Origin: Paracoccus methylarcula
GTDB taxonomy: Bacteria > Pseudomonadota > Alphaproteobacteria > Rhodobacterales > Rhodobacteraceae
Length of the DNA: 64,000 nt
Direction of reading: 5' to 3'
Assembly: GCF_003007735.2 (NCBI RefSeq)
Contig: NZ_PXNQ02000009.1
Coordinates: forward strand, 62,001 to 126,000
Positions 1 through 8,973 of this stretch are shown in pieces. Both the position numbers and the translations under genes were made by a program. The notes beneath the pieces were generated by a model. That model had not been told where the DNA came from. It saw only the letters and a program-made list of their open reading frames with translations, and searched no databases. Numbering within the stretch: position 1 is the stretch's first letter; each line of letters starts with the position of its first letter.

Positions 1-1058
1 GCAGACTCGGCCATGAAATCCGGCTCGGTGATCTGCGGAAAGAGCGTCTCGATCTCTTTCCTTGCCTCGGGCGGCACGCTTTGCAGCGCGACCGGGCCGG
101 TGAACAGGCTTTCGGTCGGCGCGTCCTCGGAAAAGATCACCTGGTGCTTGTCGAACAAGATGTGGAAATAGGTCACATCCTCGACATCCCCGGCGATCTC
201 GCTCCCGTTCATCCCGACCAGCTTGCTGGCGGGGATCAGGATTTCCTCGGCGCCGAACATGCGCTGCGCGATCTTCGAGCGGACCAGGACCCGGTGCTGA
301 CGGCTGACCATCAGATCCCGCTTGGGCAAGCCGTTCCCGAGCGCACCCGCAGGGATACGGATCGGGCGCAGCTTCGGGTTATGGGCCAGATCGACGGCAT
401 CGCGTCTGGTCGAGCCGATCCAGCGGATGGGCTGATAGCCGTCATCGAGGGTGGCGATCATGTCCCCGGGCTGGAGTTCCTCGACGGGTTTGTTGCCTTG
501 GTTGGTTTCGATCAGGGTGCCGGAGGTGAAGCAGGGGATGGGATCGGGAGTGGGGGTGAAACTGCTTGCGTCCCACAAGCCAGTATATGCAGGGGGGAAT
601 TCGGTATCTTCATTCTGCCACACACCAGCATCTTCATATGATGAAACCTCCCAGTCATACACATTATTAAAGGTATAGTAGGTTCTGCCGCCAATTGACA
701 GTTTGACAAACTCTCCGCCGGTTGGATTGGTATCTAGAGGATGTCCGACACTGTCTTGCATATACCAGAGTTCCTCCAGATAAATATCCGACCCTGCAGG
801 AATACCGTCAAAGGATTCATATAATACCTGGTCATATTCTGAATAGTACAGATTACTATTGTAGCCGTAAGCATCAAGATGGGCAAAATTATCCCCACTT
901 GCATCGCTGACGTCTTCGATTCTTACTTCCTGAAACTTGGAGAAATCGGTGATCCGGACACTACCATAAGGCTGCGATCCATAATACCCATCGGTTTGAA
1001 AATCCACATATGCAGGATCGATAACATAAAAACTATAGTAACCAGTAATAGTAGCCAC
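1..1058 (-). CDS. Hint-domain (Hedgehog/intein-type) protein, C-terminus cut by window edge
   Basis: The minus-strand frame is open from a GTG at 1058 to the window edge (352 complete codons). A GGAG lies nine bases before the GTG. Residues 1-175 are a tyrosine-, serine- and aspartate-rich, AT-rich domain I do not recognise. At Cys176 a typical Hint_2 domain begins with CFTSGTLIETNQG, then VEELQPGDMIATLDDGYQPI and RWIGS, and later a DLMVSRQHRVLV stretch. In this family the first Cys sits at the autoprocessing junction of Hint domains, but many bacterial Hint_2 proteins have no shown splicing. No classical signal peptide is visible. The switch from AT-rich N-part to GC-rich Hint part suggests a modular protein with an exchangeable N-terminus. 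The function is not known; export by a type I route is only a guess. Confidence 0.8.
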   Translation of the reverse strand, partial: MATITGYYSFYVIDPAYVDFQTDGYYGSQPYGSVRITDFSKFQEVRIEDVSDASGDNFAHLDAYGYNSNLYYSEYDQVLYESFDGIPAGSDIYLEELWYMQDSVGHPLDTNPTGGEFVKLSIGGRTYYTFNNVYDWEVSSYEDAGVWQNEDTEFPPAYTGLWDASSFTPTPDPIPCFTSGTLIETNQGNKPVEELQPGDMIATLDDGYQPIRWIGSTRRDAVDLAHNPKLRPIRIPAGALGNGLPKRDLMVSRQHRVLVRSKIAQRMFGAEEILIPASKLVGMNGSEIAGDVEDVTYFHILFDKHQVIFSEDAPTESLFTGPVALQSVPPEARKEIETLFPQITEPDFMAES

Positions 1059-1136
1059 TTCGAAAAACTCCACGATAACTCAGTAACACCCTCTATCCAA
1101 GCGGAGGGTCGAACTATTTCATAACATGGTTAATGA

Positions 1137-1154
1137 AGCACGAGTTGTCGTGCT
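1137..1154. repeat. Perfect 7-bp inverted repeat
   Basis: AGCACGA at 1137-1143 and TCGTGCT at 1148-1154 are perfect complements around a GTTG loop. It sits about 80 bp upstream of the Hint gene start. It may be a small hairpin or an operator. Confidence 0.5.
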
Positions 1155-1185
1155 GGGCCACACCGCTATGACCTGAAAGTCGGAA

Positions 1186-1211
1186 GAACTGTTCCGGATT
1201 CGGAACAGTTC
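1186..1211. repeat. Perfect 11-bp inverted repeat made of two palindromic half-elements
   Basis: GAACTGTTCCG (1186-1196) and CGGAACAGTTC (1201-1211) are exact reverse complements around a GATT loop. Each arm is itself close to the palindrome GGAACWGTTCC, so the site can be read as a hairpin or as two adjacent dyad operators. No T-tract follows on either strand, which argues against a simple intrinsic terminator. Confidence 0.6.
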
Positions 1212-1447
1212 CGGAGATTATTTCGAGTGCAGCGCCCCGTTCCCAATTTCGATCGCTGCCAAGCTCCTCACCTCACCTCGAATCGGCGAGAACAGGTCCC
1301 TCACCGGTTTTCGGAAACAGGCGGAGGCCGGTCTCGTCGGTGTCAGGCTGGATCCGCCGCTTCCAGTGCCGAAAGAGAGGGAACTGTCGCGGCGCGTTGC
1401 GTCCCTGCACCGATGGAATCCACGGACAGCCCCTTCAAGCATGGAAA

Positions 1448-3691
1448 TCATTCCCCCGGTTGCACGCTCAGCCGCCTTTCCGGGGCGCGGGGTATCCGCA
1501 CCGGGCCATAACCCAAAAGGCGAAGCGCGTTCAGGGTCACGAGCACGGTGGCCCCGGTATCCGCGAGAATCGCAATCCAGAGGCCGGTGACGCCCAGCAC
1601 GGTCGTGACGAGGAACACCGCCTTGAGACCAAGCGCTATGGCGAGATTCTGCCGGATATTGGTCATGGTCGCGCGGGCGAGGCGAAGCTGCGCGACCACA
1701 TCCATCAGCCGGTTGCGCAGCAGCGCGCCATCCGCGGTTTCAAGAGCCACATCGGTGCCCGAACCCATGGCGATGCCGACATGCGCGGTGGCCAGGGCGG
1801 GTGCGTCGTTTATGCCGTCGCCGATCATCATCACCCGGTGCCGATCGGTGAGGCCGCGCAGCACGGCCACCTTGTCCTCGGGCAAGAGCTCCGCGCGGTG
1901 ATCGATGCCGATCTGTCCGGCGATGGCGGCCCCGGTCAGGGCGTTGTCGCCGGTCAGCATGATTGCGGCGACGCCCAAATCATCCAGGGCGGCCACGGCC
2001 TGCGCCGCGTCCTCGCGCGGCTCGTCCCGCAGCGCCAGCAGGCCCAGAAGGCGATCCGGGGAGAAGACTGCGACCACTGTCTTGCCCTCTGCCTCGAACT
2101 TTTCGGTCCGTGCGGCGCTCTCACCGGTCAGCACGCCCGATTCGGCGGCAAGACGCGGGGCGCCGACGGTCCAACGCGTCCCTTCCATCATGGCGAAAGC
2201 GCCCTTGCCGGGAATCGCGCCGGCATGGGTGCTTTCGGGCCAGTTCAACCCGGCCTCCTCGGCGCGGGCAAGGATGGCCTGGCCAAGCGGATGGCTCGCC
2301 CCGGTCTCGACCGCCGCAGCCATGCGCAACAGATCCTCTGCCGTGCCGGAAACGGGCAGTATATCGGTCACTCGCGGCCGCCCTTCTGTCAGGGTGCCGG
2401 TCTTGTCGAAGGCCACGATGCTGGTCCTTGCCGCCGCCTCGATCACCGCGCCGCCTTTTATCAGCAATCCCTGCCGCGCCCCGGCTGAAAGCGCCGAAGC
2501 GATGGAGGCCGGGACCGAGATCACCAATGCGCAGGGGCAGCCGATCAGCAGCAATGCGAGTGCGCGGTAGATCCAGATCTCCCAATCCGCACCGGCAATC
2601 AGGGGCGGCAGGATGGCGACCAGCACCGCCACGCCGACCACGGCGGGCATATACCAGCGGCTGAAGCGGGTGATGAAGCGCTCCGTGGGGGGCCGGGCCG
2701 TCTCGGCCTCTTCCACCAGGCGGATGATCCGGGCGATGGTGTTGTCCTCGGCGGCACGCGTGACGCGCAGCCGCAATTCGGCCTCGCCATTCACCGACCC
2801 GGCGAAAACCTCGGCTCCGGGCTCTTTCAGGCGCGGCACGCTTTCCCCGGTGACAGGGCTTTCATCGACACCGGATGTGCCTGCGACCACCGTGCCATCG
2901 GCGGGCACGCGGTCGCCGGGGCGGACCTGCACGACCTGGCCGACAGAGAGCGTGGCGGCGGGCACCTCGCGGATGCGGTTGCCGGTCACGAGGCGGGCGG
3001 ATCTCGGCACCAGCCCGGAGAGCGCGCGAATGCCGTTCCGGGCCTTGTCGGCGGCGAGGCTTTCCAGCATCTCGCCCATGGCGAAGAGAAAGACAACCAG
3101 TGCCGCCTCGCCCGCCGCATCGATCGCAAGCGCACCGAGCGCGGCGATGCTCATGAGCATTTCGATGGTGAATGGCATCCCTGCCCGTGCCAGGATCACC
3201 GCCCGTTTCGTGATCGGGGCAAGGCCGATCAGCGTGGCAAGGGTGAATGCCCATTGCGCCGCCAGTCCGCCGACAGTCAGTTCCACCAGCCATGCCGCGG
3301 CCAGAAGCAGGCCGGTGCCAATCAGCATCCGGCCCTTGCGGGTCCGATACCATGCGGGGTCCTGCCTTTGTCCGGGGGCCTTCTGCGGCGGGATATGCGC
3401 ATTGCCGGGATAGGCATCGACCGGCAGGACAAAGCCACGCGGGGAAGTTTCAGGTTCGAAAGCGCCTTTCGGCGAAAGCCCGAAGCCCAGCCCTCGTACG
3501 GCTTTCTCGACCTCATCCCGCGATATGCGGGAGCCGTCGCGGCGCAGGCGCAGGCGTTCGGCCATCAGGGCCACATCCACCTCTGACACGCCAGGCAAGC
3601 GTTCGAGCGCAGCACGGATCTTGGCGGCGCAAGAGCCGCAATCCATGCCCGTTACGCGCCATTCCTCGATGATCGTGCCGTCATTTTCCAT
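1448..3691 (-). CDS. zntA: Heavy-metal-transporting P1B-type ATPase (Zn/Cd/Pb efflux, ZntA type)
   Basis: 747 residues from the ATG at 3691, preceded by GGCGGA. A longer frame starts at a TTG (3724), but that codon lies only three bases past the -10 box, so it cannot be the start. The N-terminal HMA metal-binding domain carries GMDCGSC (residues 15-21). Transmembrane helices, the actuator domain and the TGES loop follow, then CPC in the metal-path helix (about 385-387), the phosphorylation motif DKTGT (Asp about 429) and a late DTGATVLV segment with the Asp typical of divalent-metal P1B-2 pumps. It should export Zn(II), Cd(II) or Pb(II) from the cytoplasm. It is divergent from a MerR-family sensor with a matching operator. 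Which metal matters in the cell cannot be read from sequence. Confidence 0.93.
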   Translation of the reverse strand: MENDGTIIEEWRVTGMDCGSCAAKIRAALERLPGVSEVDVALMAERLRLRRDGSRISRDEVEKAVRGLGFGLSPKGAFEPETSPRGFVLPVDAYPGNAHIPPQKAPGQRQDPAWYRTRKGRMLIGTGLLLAAAWLVELTVGGLAAQWAFTLATLIGLAPITKRAVILARAGMPFTIEMLMSIAALGALAIDAAGEAALVVFLFAMGEMLESLAADKARNGIRALSGLVPRSARLVTGNRIREVPAATLSVGQVVQVRPGDRVPADGTVVAGTSGVDESPVTGESVPRLKEPGAEVFAGSVNGEAELRLRVTRAAEDNTIARIIRLVEEAETARPPTERFITRFSRWYMPAVVGVAVLVAILPPLIAGADWEIWIYRALALLLIGCPCALVISVPASIASALSAGARQGLLIKGGAVIEAAARTSIVAFDKTGTLTEGRPRVTDILPVSGTAEDLLRMAAAVETGASHPLGQAILARAEEAGLNWPESTHAGAIPGKGAFAMMEGTRWTVGAPRLAAESGVLTGESAARTEKFEAEGKTVVAVFSPDRLLGLLALRDEPREDAAQAVAALDDLGVAAIMLTGDNALTGAAIAGQIGIDHRAELLPEDKVAVLRGLTDRHRVMMIGDGINDAPALATAHVGIAMGSGTDVALETADGALLRNRLMDVVAQLRLARATMTNIRQNLAIALGLKAVFLVTTVLGVTGLWIAILADTGATVLVTLNALRLLGYGPVRIPRAPERRLSVQPGE

Positions 3692-3726
3692 ATCGTGATT
3701 CCGCCGATTCGTTTCCGATCGCAAGG

Positions 3727-3757
3727 AAGATAGGAGCTACAGCGACTATAGCTTCAA
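3727..3757 (-). promoter_or_regulatory. MerR-type promoter/operator of the metal ATPase gene
   Basis: On the minus strand, TTGAAG (plus 3752-3757) and TATCTT (plus 3727-3732) are separated by 19 bp. This is the over-long spacer that defines MerR-activated promoters. The spacer contains the near-palindrome AGCTACAGCGACTATAGCT at 3735-3753. Metal-loaded MerR proteins untwist such promoters to activate them, so ATPase transcription is predicted to be metal-induced. Confidence 0.85.
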
Positions 3758-3866
3758 GAGGGTAACCGGAAAAATTCGCCGCTTTCCGGGAATGCCACAC
3801 GTTCCCGTGACCCCGGGCCGCCGGCAGGGTCTCACCGTCGGTTGGTTGCGGGAATCCGGCTGGAAA

Positions 3867-3883
3867 GCTACAAGGGCTGTAGC
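3867..3883 (+). promoter_or_regulatory. Second MerR-type operator, upstream of the regulator gene
   Basis: GCTACA (3867-3872) and TGTAGC (3878-3883) form a perfect dyad around AGGGC. They share the AGCTAC and GCTGTAGC halves with the ATPase operator. The site ends 13 bp before the regulator ATG, so it probably serves autoregulation. No clear -35/-10 pair surrounds it. Confidence 0.6.
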
Positions 3884-3896
3884 ATCAGGAGGCGCC

Positions 3897-4325
3897 ATGC
3901 TGACGATCGGAACCCTCGCGAAACGCACCGGGACCAATGTGCAGACGATCCGTTATTATGAACAGATCGACCTGATGCCGGTGCCGGGCCGAACCGAGGG
4001 CGGGCAGCGCCGCTACAATGACGCGGATCTCGACCGGCTCGCCTTTATTCGTCATGCGCGGCAATTGGGATTTGCCCTCGATGCCATCCGGGAGCTTCTC
4101 GATCTGTCCGACACGCCCGACCATTCCTGCGCCCATGTCGATTCCATCGCGAAAAAGCAGCTAAAGCAGGTCGAGGCCCGTATTGTCCGCCTGGAAGCGC
4201 TACGGACCGAACTGAGGCGCATGATTGCCGATTGTGCCGGTGGTTCGGTGGCGGATTGCCGGGTGCTCGAAGTGTTGCGCGATCATGGCGAATGCCTTGC
4301 CGATCATGACGGCACCCCGGCGTGA
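3897..4325 (+). CDS. MerR-family divalent-metal-responsive activator (ZntR/CadR/PbrR type)
   Basis: 142 residues from the ATG at 3897, which has an AGGAGG five or six bases upstream; the longer frame from 3792 reads through the promoter region. The N-terminal winged helix begins MLTIGTLAKRTGTNVQTIRY. A long dimerisation helix follows, then the metal-binding loop with Cys113 and Cys121, and a late Cys133. Cys78 at the start of the dimer helix is the residue that separates divalent-metal sensors from CueR-type copper sensors, which have Ser there. That agrees with the P1B-2 type of the neighbouring pump. Two operators with the same half-sites lie between the divergent genes, so it should activate the ATPase and control itself. 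Confidence 0.9.
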   Translation: MLTIGTLAKRTGTNVQTIRYYEQIDLMPVPGRTEGGQRRYNDADLDRLAFIRHARQLGFALDAIRELLDLSDTPDHSCAHVDSIAKKQLKQVEARIVRLEALRTELRRMIADCAGGSVADCRVLEVLRDHGECLADHDGTPA

Positions 4326-4433
4326 CAACCCGGGATGACAGGTAGCTGTCGGCGTTCGATCCAAAGGCAACGGACGCATGCAGGTCAGGTGATCTTGCAA
4401 TGCGCTTACCCGCCGCCCGGAGCAAGAAAGCGA

Positions 4434-5531
4434 TCAGGCCACAAGTGTAGGGGGGGCGGTCTTGTCATCGTCGCTGCTGCCGTCATCGGGCAGTCCTTCG
4501 CGTGACAGCAGCACCGCAACCGGGCGCAGCCACGGGATATGCGCACAGACGATCATCAGTGCGACCATGATCGGGACCGCCAGGAACATGCCGGGAATTC
4601 CCCAGACCGCGCCCCAGAAGGCAAGGCTGAGGATGATCCCGAAGCTCGACAGCCGCAATGTCTGGCCAAGCAGCATCGGGTCCAGCACATTACCGATGGT
4701 GAATTGCACCAGGGTGCAGGCCGCGGCGATGATCATCGTCACGGTGGTATCGCCACTGAGAACGAAGGCCAGCACCGCCGCGATGGCCGTGGCGATGATC
4801 GAGCCGACCGAGGGGATGAAGTTCAGCACGAAGGTCAGCAACGCGATCGGCCCGGCAAGGCCGACCTCTGCCAGCGTGAAGATCAGCCAGACGGCCACCG
4901 CCGTCACGGTGCTGACCGCCGTCTTGACCACCAGGTAGCGGTTCACCCTGTGCATGATCGAGGAAATGATCCGCCGGACCTGCAACGCCTTCTGCGGGTC
5001 GCCGGTCAGGCGTTCGACCTTGACGGGGAACCAGACCTGCTCGGCAAACATGAAGCCGACGAACAGGATCACCAGGACGCTGCCCTGCAGGACGCCGGTC
5101 GCCTGACCGGCAAGCGATCGGATCCAGCCGGTGATATTGAAATTCGAGATCGCGGTCAGCAGGCGGTCCTGCACATCCGGGCCCAGCCATTGCGTCAGCG
5201 TCGGCAGGGCGGCCTGCGCCTGTTCGACATAGACGACAGCGGTCTGGACGACCTGGTTTATCTGGGCAACGACCGTGGTCGAGACCCAGAGAACCCCCAG
5301 CACGATGCCGATCAGCGCAAGCATCGTGCCCATCCAGTTGGGCACCTTCAGGCGCGAGCAAATGGCAAAGATCGCATCGGTGGTCAGCGAGAACAGGATG
5401 ATGGCGATGGCCAATGAGATCAGGATGAAACGTGCCTGCACCAACATGAACAGGATCAGCCCGAATGCGATGATGCCCAGGAACCCCGTCTGGAGCCGTT
5501 CCCGCAATACGCGCTCGCTAGAATGATCCAC
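4434..5531 (-). CDS. AI-2E family transporter (PerM/YdiK-like permease)
   Basis: 365 residues. Start is GTG at 5531 with GAGGAAAC just upstream. Hydrophobic segments occupy the N-terminal 80 residues (two closely spaced pairs), a soluble helical region of about 80 residues follows, and then a run of about five more membrane helices with the conserved NFIPSVGSI stretch and a terminal MVALMIVCAHIPWLRP segment. This layout matches the AI-2E/PerM family. Substrates in the family are mostly undefined (autoinducer-2 export by TqsA and ion or organic-acid efflux have been described). It follows gyrA on the same strand by 63 bp, but a weak hairpin lies between, so co-transcription is uncertain. Confidence 0.85.
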   Translation of the reverse strand: MDHSSERVLRERLQTGFLGIIAFGLILFMLVQARFILISLAIAIILFSLTTDAIFAICSRLKVPNWMGTMLALIGIVLGVLWVSTTVVAQINQVVQTAVVYVEQAQAALPTLTQWLGPDVQDRLLTAISNFNITGWIRSLAGQATGVLQGSVLVILFVGFMFAEQVWFPVKVERLTGDPQKALQVRRIISSIMHRVNRYLVVKTAVSTVTAVAVWLIFTLAEVGLAGPIALLTFVLNFIPSVGSIIATAIAAVLAFVLSGDTTVTMIIAAACTLVQFTIGNVLDPMLLGQTLRLSSFGIILSLAFWGAVWGIPGMFLAVPIMVALMIVCAHIPWLRPVAVLLSREGLPDDGSSDDDKTAPPTLVA

Positions 5532-5565
5532 CCCGTTTCCTCGTTATTTATGACATCAAACCGTC

Positions 5566-5590
5566 TCCGGCGGATTCGTGGTCCCGCCGG
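5566..5590 (-). terminator. Weak hairpin after gyrA
   Basis: Read on the minus strand, CCGGCGG pairs with CCGCCGG across a 10-base loop just after the gyrA stop, followed only by a short GTTT. It may be a weak terminator or attenuator between gyrA and the permease gene. Confidence 0.3.
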
Positions 5591-5594
5591 GTTC

Positions 5595-8369
5595 CTATTC
5601 TTCAGCCTCGCCGCTGTCTTCGGATTCGGCATCGCCTTGCTCGGCGACACGGGCGACCGACACGACCACCTCGCCACTCGCGGTGTTGAAGACCCGCACA
5701 CCGCCTGCCGAGCGCGAACGGAAGCTGATCCCCTCGACCGGCACCCGGATCGACTGGCCGGTCGAGGTCGCCAGCATGATCTGGTCATCCGGCTCGACCG
5801 GGAAACTGGCGACCAGCGGGCCGCCGCGCATCGCCTTGTCCATCGCCATGACGCCCTGGCCGCCGCGCCCGCGCACCGAATAATCGTGCGAAGAACTGAT
5901 CTTGCCCGCGCCCTTGGCGGTGATGGTCAGGATCAGGTCCTCGGCCGCCGACATCTCGGCATAGCGTTCCTGCGTGATGCTGCCTTCCTCGACGGTGTCC
6001 TCGTCCTCATCGGCCTCGGCCCCGTCATCCAGCGCTCCGGCCACGGCGCGGCGCATCTTGAGATAGGCGGCGCGTTCGGCCGGATCGGCCTCGAAATGCC
6101 GGATCACCGACATGCTGACGACACTGTCGCCCTTGGCCAGCCTGATGCCGCGCACCCCGGTCGAATCGCGGCCCTTGAAGACCCGCACCGCCGTGGTGGA
6201 AAAGCGGATCGCCCGGCCCCCGGAGGTGACCATCATCACGTCGTCCTCTTCGGTCGCCATGCGCGCGGCGACAAGGCTGACGCCTTCTGGCAGTTTCATC
6301 GCGATCTTGCCGTTCGAGCGGACATTGGCGAAATCCGACAGGGCGTTGCGGCGCACATCCCCCTGCGAGGTGGCAAAGACGACCTGGTACCTGTCCCATT
6401 CGCTTTCCGGCGCATCCACCGGCATCAGCGCGGCGATGGAAACGCCCGGATCGATGGGAAGGATATTGACGATCGCCTTGCCCTTGGCGGTCCGTCCGCC
6501 AAGCGGCAGGCGCCAGGTCTTGAGCCGGTAGACCATGCCGTCGGTGGTGAAGAACAGCAGTTCCGTGTGGGTATTGGCGACAAACAGCGTGGTCACCACG
6601 TCGTCTTCCTTGGTCGCCATCCCCGACAGACCCTTGCCGCCGCGGCGCTGCGCCCGGAACTCGGCCAGCGCGGTACGCTTGATATAGCCGCCCGAGGTGA
6701 TGGTGACGACCATGTCCTCGCGCTCGATCAAGTCCTCGTCCAGCATGTCGCCGGACCATTCGGTGATCTCGGTGCGGCGCGGCACGGCGAAGAGCTCCTT
6801 CACCTCGCGCAGCTCGTCGCTGATGATGCCGAGGATCCGTTCGCGCGAGGCGAGGATCGCCAGGTATTCGCGGATCGAATCGGCCAGTTCCTGCAACTCG
6901 TCGGTGACTTCCTTGACGCCGATCTGCGTCAACCGCTGCAGCCGCAGGTCCAGGATGGCGCGGGCCTGCGTCTCCGACAGGTTGTAGGTCCCGTCCTCGT
7001 TGATGGGATGCAGCGGGTCGTCGATCAGCCGCAGGTATTCGGCGATGTCATGGGCGGGCCAGCGCCGCTCCATCAGCCGCGCGCGCGCCTCTGCCGCATC
7101 GGCCGAGGAACGGATCGTCGCCACCACCTCATCGACATTGCTGACCGCCACGGCCAGCCCGCAAAGGATATGGCTGCGCTCGCGCGCCTTGCGCAGTTCA
7201 TAGGCCGTGCGCCGTGCGACAACTTCTTCGCGGAAGGCAATGAAATAAGTCAGGAAATCCCGTAGCGTAAGCTGCTCGGGACGGCCGCCGTTCAGGGCCA
7301 GCATATTGCAGCCGAAATGGGTCTGCATGGGGGTAAAGCGGAACAGCTGGTTCAGAACCACATCGGGGGTCGCGTCCCGTTTCAGCTCGATCACCACGCG
7401 CACGCCGGAACGGTCGGATTCGTCCTGGACGTTGGAGATCCCCTCGATCCGCTTTTCCTTGGCCAGATCGGCGATGCGTTCGATCAGGTTGGATTTGTTC
7501 ACCTGATAGGGGATCTCATCCAGCACGATGGCATAACGATCCTTGCGCGGTTCCTCGATATGGGTCTTGGCGCGGATGATGACGCTGCCGCGCCCCTCCA
7601 GATAGGCCTTGCGCGCGCCCGAGCGGCCCAGGATCAGGGCGCCGGTCGGGAAATCCGGGCCGGGAACGATCTCGAGGATGCGTTCGGTCGGCAGGTCGGG
7701 ATTCTCGATCAGTGCCAATGTCGCATCCACGATCTCGCCCAGGTTATGCGGCGGGATATTGGTGGCCATGCCGACGGCGATACCGCCCGCACCATTGACC
7801 AGCATGTTCGGGAAACGCGCGGGCAGAACCGTCGGTTCACGATCCTTGCCGTCGTAATTGTCCTGGAAATCGACCGTGTCCTTGTCTATATCCATCAGCA
7901 GGTAATTGGCCGGCTTGTCCATGCGCACTTCGGTGTAACGCATCGCCGCCGGGGGATCGCCATCCATCGAGCCAAAATTGCCCTGTCCGTCCAGCAGTGG
8001 CAGCGACATCGAGAAACTCTGTGCCATCCGAACCAAGGCGTCATAGATCGCGCTGTCGCCATGCGGGTGGTATTTACCCATCACGTCGCCGATCGGCCGG
8101 GCCGATTTGCGATAGGGCTTGTCATGGCTGTTGCCGGTCTCGTTCATCGCATAAAGGATGCGGCGGTGAACCGGTTTCAGCCCGTCGCGCAGATCGGGGA
8201 TCGCCCGGCTGACGATGACCGACATGGCATAGTCGAGATATGAGGTCCGCATCTCGGACGAGATGTCGATCAGCGGCCCATCATGCGCCATGACCTGGCG
8301 GGGGCTGCTGCTGTTTTCGTCGCCTGTTTCCGGGGTTTCCGGCAGATCGTCTTCAGGAGTGTCGGCCAC
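5595..8369 (-). CDS. gyrA: DNA gyrase subunit A
   Basis: 924 residues, normal alphaproteobacterial length. The GTG start at 8369 has TGAGGAATT upstream. It introduces negative supercoils as an A2B2 complex with GyrB. The winged-helix domain contains [18 protein letters not shown] and the catalytic tyrosine Tyr145 ([10 protein letters not shown]). The C-terminal DNA-wrapping domain carries the GyrA-box QRRGGKG, which separates it from ParC. Ser106 and Asp110, equivalent to E. coli Ser83 and Asp87 in the quinolone-resistance region, are the sensitive-type residues. The extreme C-terminus is acidic ([15 protein letters not shown]), a common feature of GyrA tails. gyrB is not in this window. Confidence 0.98.
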   Translation of the reverse strand: MADTPEDDLPETPETGDENSSSPRQVMAHDGPLIDISSEMRTSYLDYAMSVIVSRAIPDLRDGLKPVHRRILYAMNETGNSHDKPYRKSARPIGDVMGKYHPHGDSAIYDALVRMAQSFSMSLPLLDGQGNFGSMDGDPPAAMRYTEVRMDKPANYLLMDIDKDTVDFQDNYDGKDREPTVLPARFPNMLVNGAGGIAVGMATNIPPHNLGEIVDATLALIENPDLPTERILEIVPGPDFPTGALILGRSGARKAYLEGRGSVIIRAKTHIEEPRKDRYAIVLDEIPYQVNKSNLIERIADLAKEKRIEGISNVQDESDRSGVRVVIELKRDATPDVVLNQLFRFTPMQTHFGCNMLALNGGRPEQLTLRDFLTYFIAFREEVVARRTAYELRKARERSHILCGLAVAVSNVDEVVATIRSSADAAEARARLMERRWPAHDIAEYLRLIDDPLHPINEDGTYNLSETQARAILDLRLQRLTQIGVKEVTDELQELADSIREYLAILASRERILGIISDELREVKELFAVPRRTEITEWSGDMLDEDLIEREDMVVTITSGGYIKRTALAEFRAQRRGGKGLSGMATKEDDVVTTLFVANTHTELLFFTTDGMVYRLKTWRLPLGGRTAKGKAIVNILPIDPGVSIAALMPVDAPESEWDRYQVVFATSQGDVRRNALSDFANVRSNGKIAMKLPEGVSLVAARMATEEDDVMMVTSGGRAIRFSTTAVRVFKGRDSTGVRGIRLAKGDSVVSMSVIRHFEADPAERAAYLKMRRAVAGALDDGAEADEDEDTVEEGSITQERYAEMSAAEDLILTITAKGAGKISSSHDYSVRGRGGQGVMAMDKAMRGGPLVASFPVEPDDQIMLATSTGQSIRVPVEGISFRSRSAGGVRVFNTASGEVVVSVARVAEQGDAESEDSGEAEE

Positions 8370-8505
8370 GTGAATTCCTCAACATCTTGTTGAGTTTCGG
8401 TATAGCGGACACGGTCGGTGGGAGCAATCTCGCACCCCGGGTTTTGCGGGGATTCGCCAATAAACCTGGTGCGGTCGTCTCGCCTGGCGTGGCTTGCCCG
8501 GGCTT

Positions 8506-8973
8506 TCAGCGGGCCCGGCGCGCGGCCATTCCCCAGACCACGGCAAGACAGGCCGAAAACACCGCGTTCCAGCTTGCCATGGACAGGCCGAGAAAACGCC
8601 ATGTGACCTCGTCGCAGCGCACCACCGGGGCTTTCTGCAGCTTTGCCATCAGGTCCTTGGCCGACATGTTGGCGATATCGCCGATCCCGCCCGAGCAATG
8701 CGAGGGGCCGGGCCACCAGGCCATCTCGACCCCGCTGTGATAGAGGGCCAGCCCCATCGCCACTCCGGCCACGGCCATTCCCAGCAGGGCCAGCGTCCTG
8801 ACCCGCCCTGTCAACAGGATCAATCCGGCGACGATCACCGCGGCCAGATGCGGCCAGCGTTGCAGGATGCACAATTCGCAAGGCGCATAGCCCGCCGCCT
8901 GGAACCCCAGTGCCGCCAGCAGCAATGCCGCCGATCCGCCTCCGGCGAGAAGAGCCAACCGAGTTGCGTTCAT
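8506..8973 (-). CDS. dsbB: DsbB-family disulfide bond formation protein
   Basis: 155 residues from the ATG at 8973 (GAGG five bases upstream). Four membrane helices are visible. The first periplasmic pair is Cys32-Cys35 (APCELC), followed at once by LQRWPH, the family hallmark after the CxxC. The second pair is Cys93 and Cys120. DsbB reoxidises DsbA and passes electrons to quinone. The start codon overlaps the stop of the upstream VTT-domain gene as ATGA, so the two are translationally coupled. A longer frame begins inside the neighbour and is not used. Confidence 0.92.
   Translation of the reverse strand: MNATRLALLAGGGSAALLLAALGFQAAGYAPCELCILQRWPHLAAVIVAGLILLTGRVRTLALLGMAVAGVAMGLALYHSGVEMAWWPGPSHCSGGIGDIANMSAKDLMAKLQKAPVVRCDEVTWRFLGLSMASWNAVFSACLAVVWGMAARRAR

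Larger units (their letters stand above)
1059..1447. other. 389-bp intergenic gap with two inverted repeats and no supported gene
   Basis: This lies between the end of the metal ATPase gene and the start of the Hint gene, both on the minus strand. Short open frames on both strands here have no recognisable product and no convincing ribosome binding site. The left third is AT-rich like the Hint gene N-terminus; the rest is GC-rich. Two perfect inverted repeats (1137-1154 and 1186-1211) are listed separately. They lie upstream of the Hint gene and could be regulatory. Confidence 0.6.

Noticed and set aside
1340..2488. 382-codon open frame on the plus strand opposite the metal ATPase
   Set aside because: Antisense shadow in a GC-rich coding region; low-complexity translation with no family features and an overlapping certain gene.
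5523..7265. 580-codon open frame opposite gyrA
   Set aside because: His/Asp/Gly-rich shadow translation, the complement of a definite gyrA frame.
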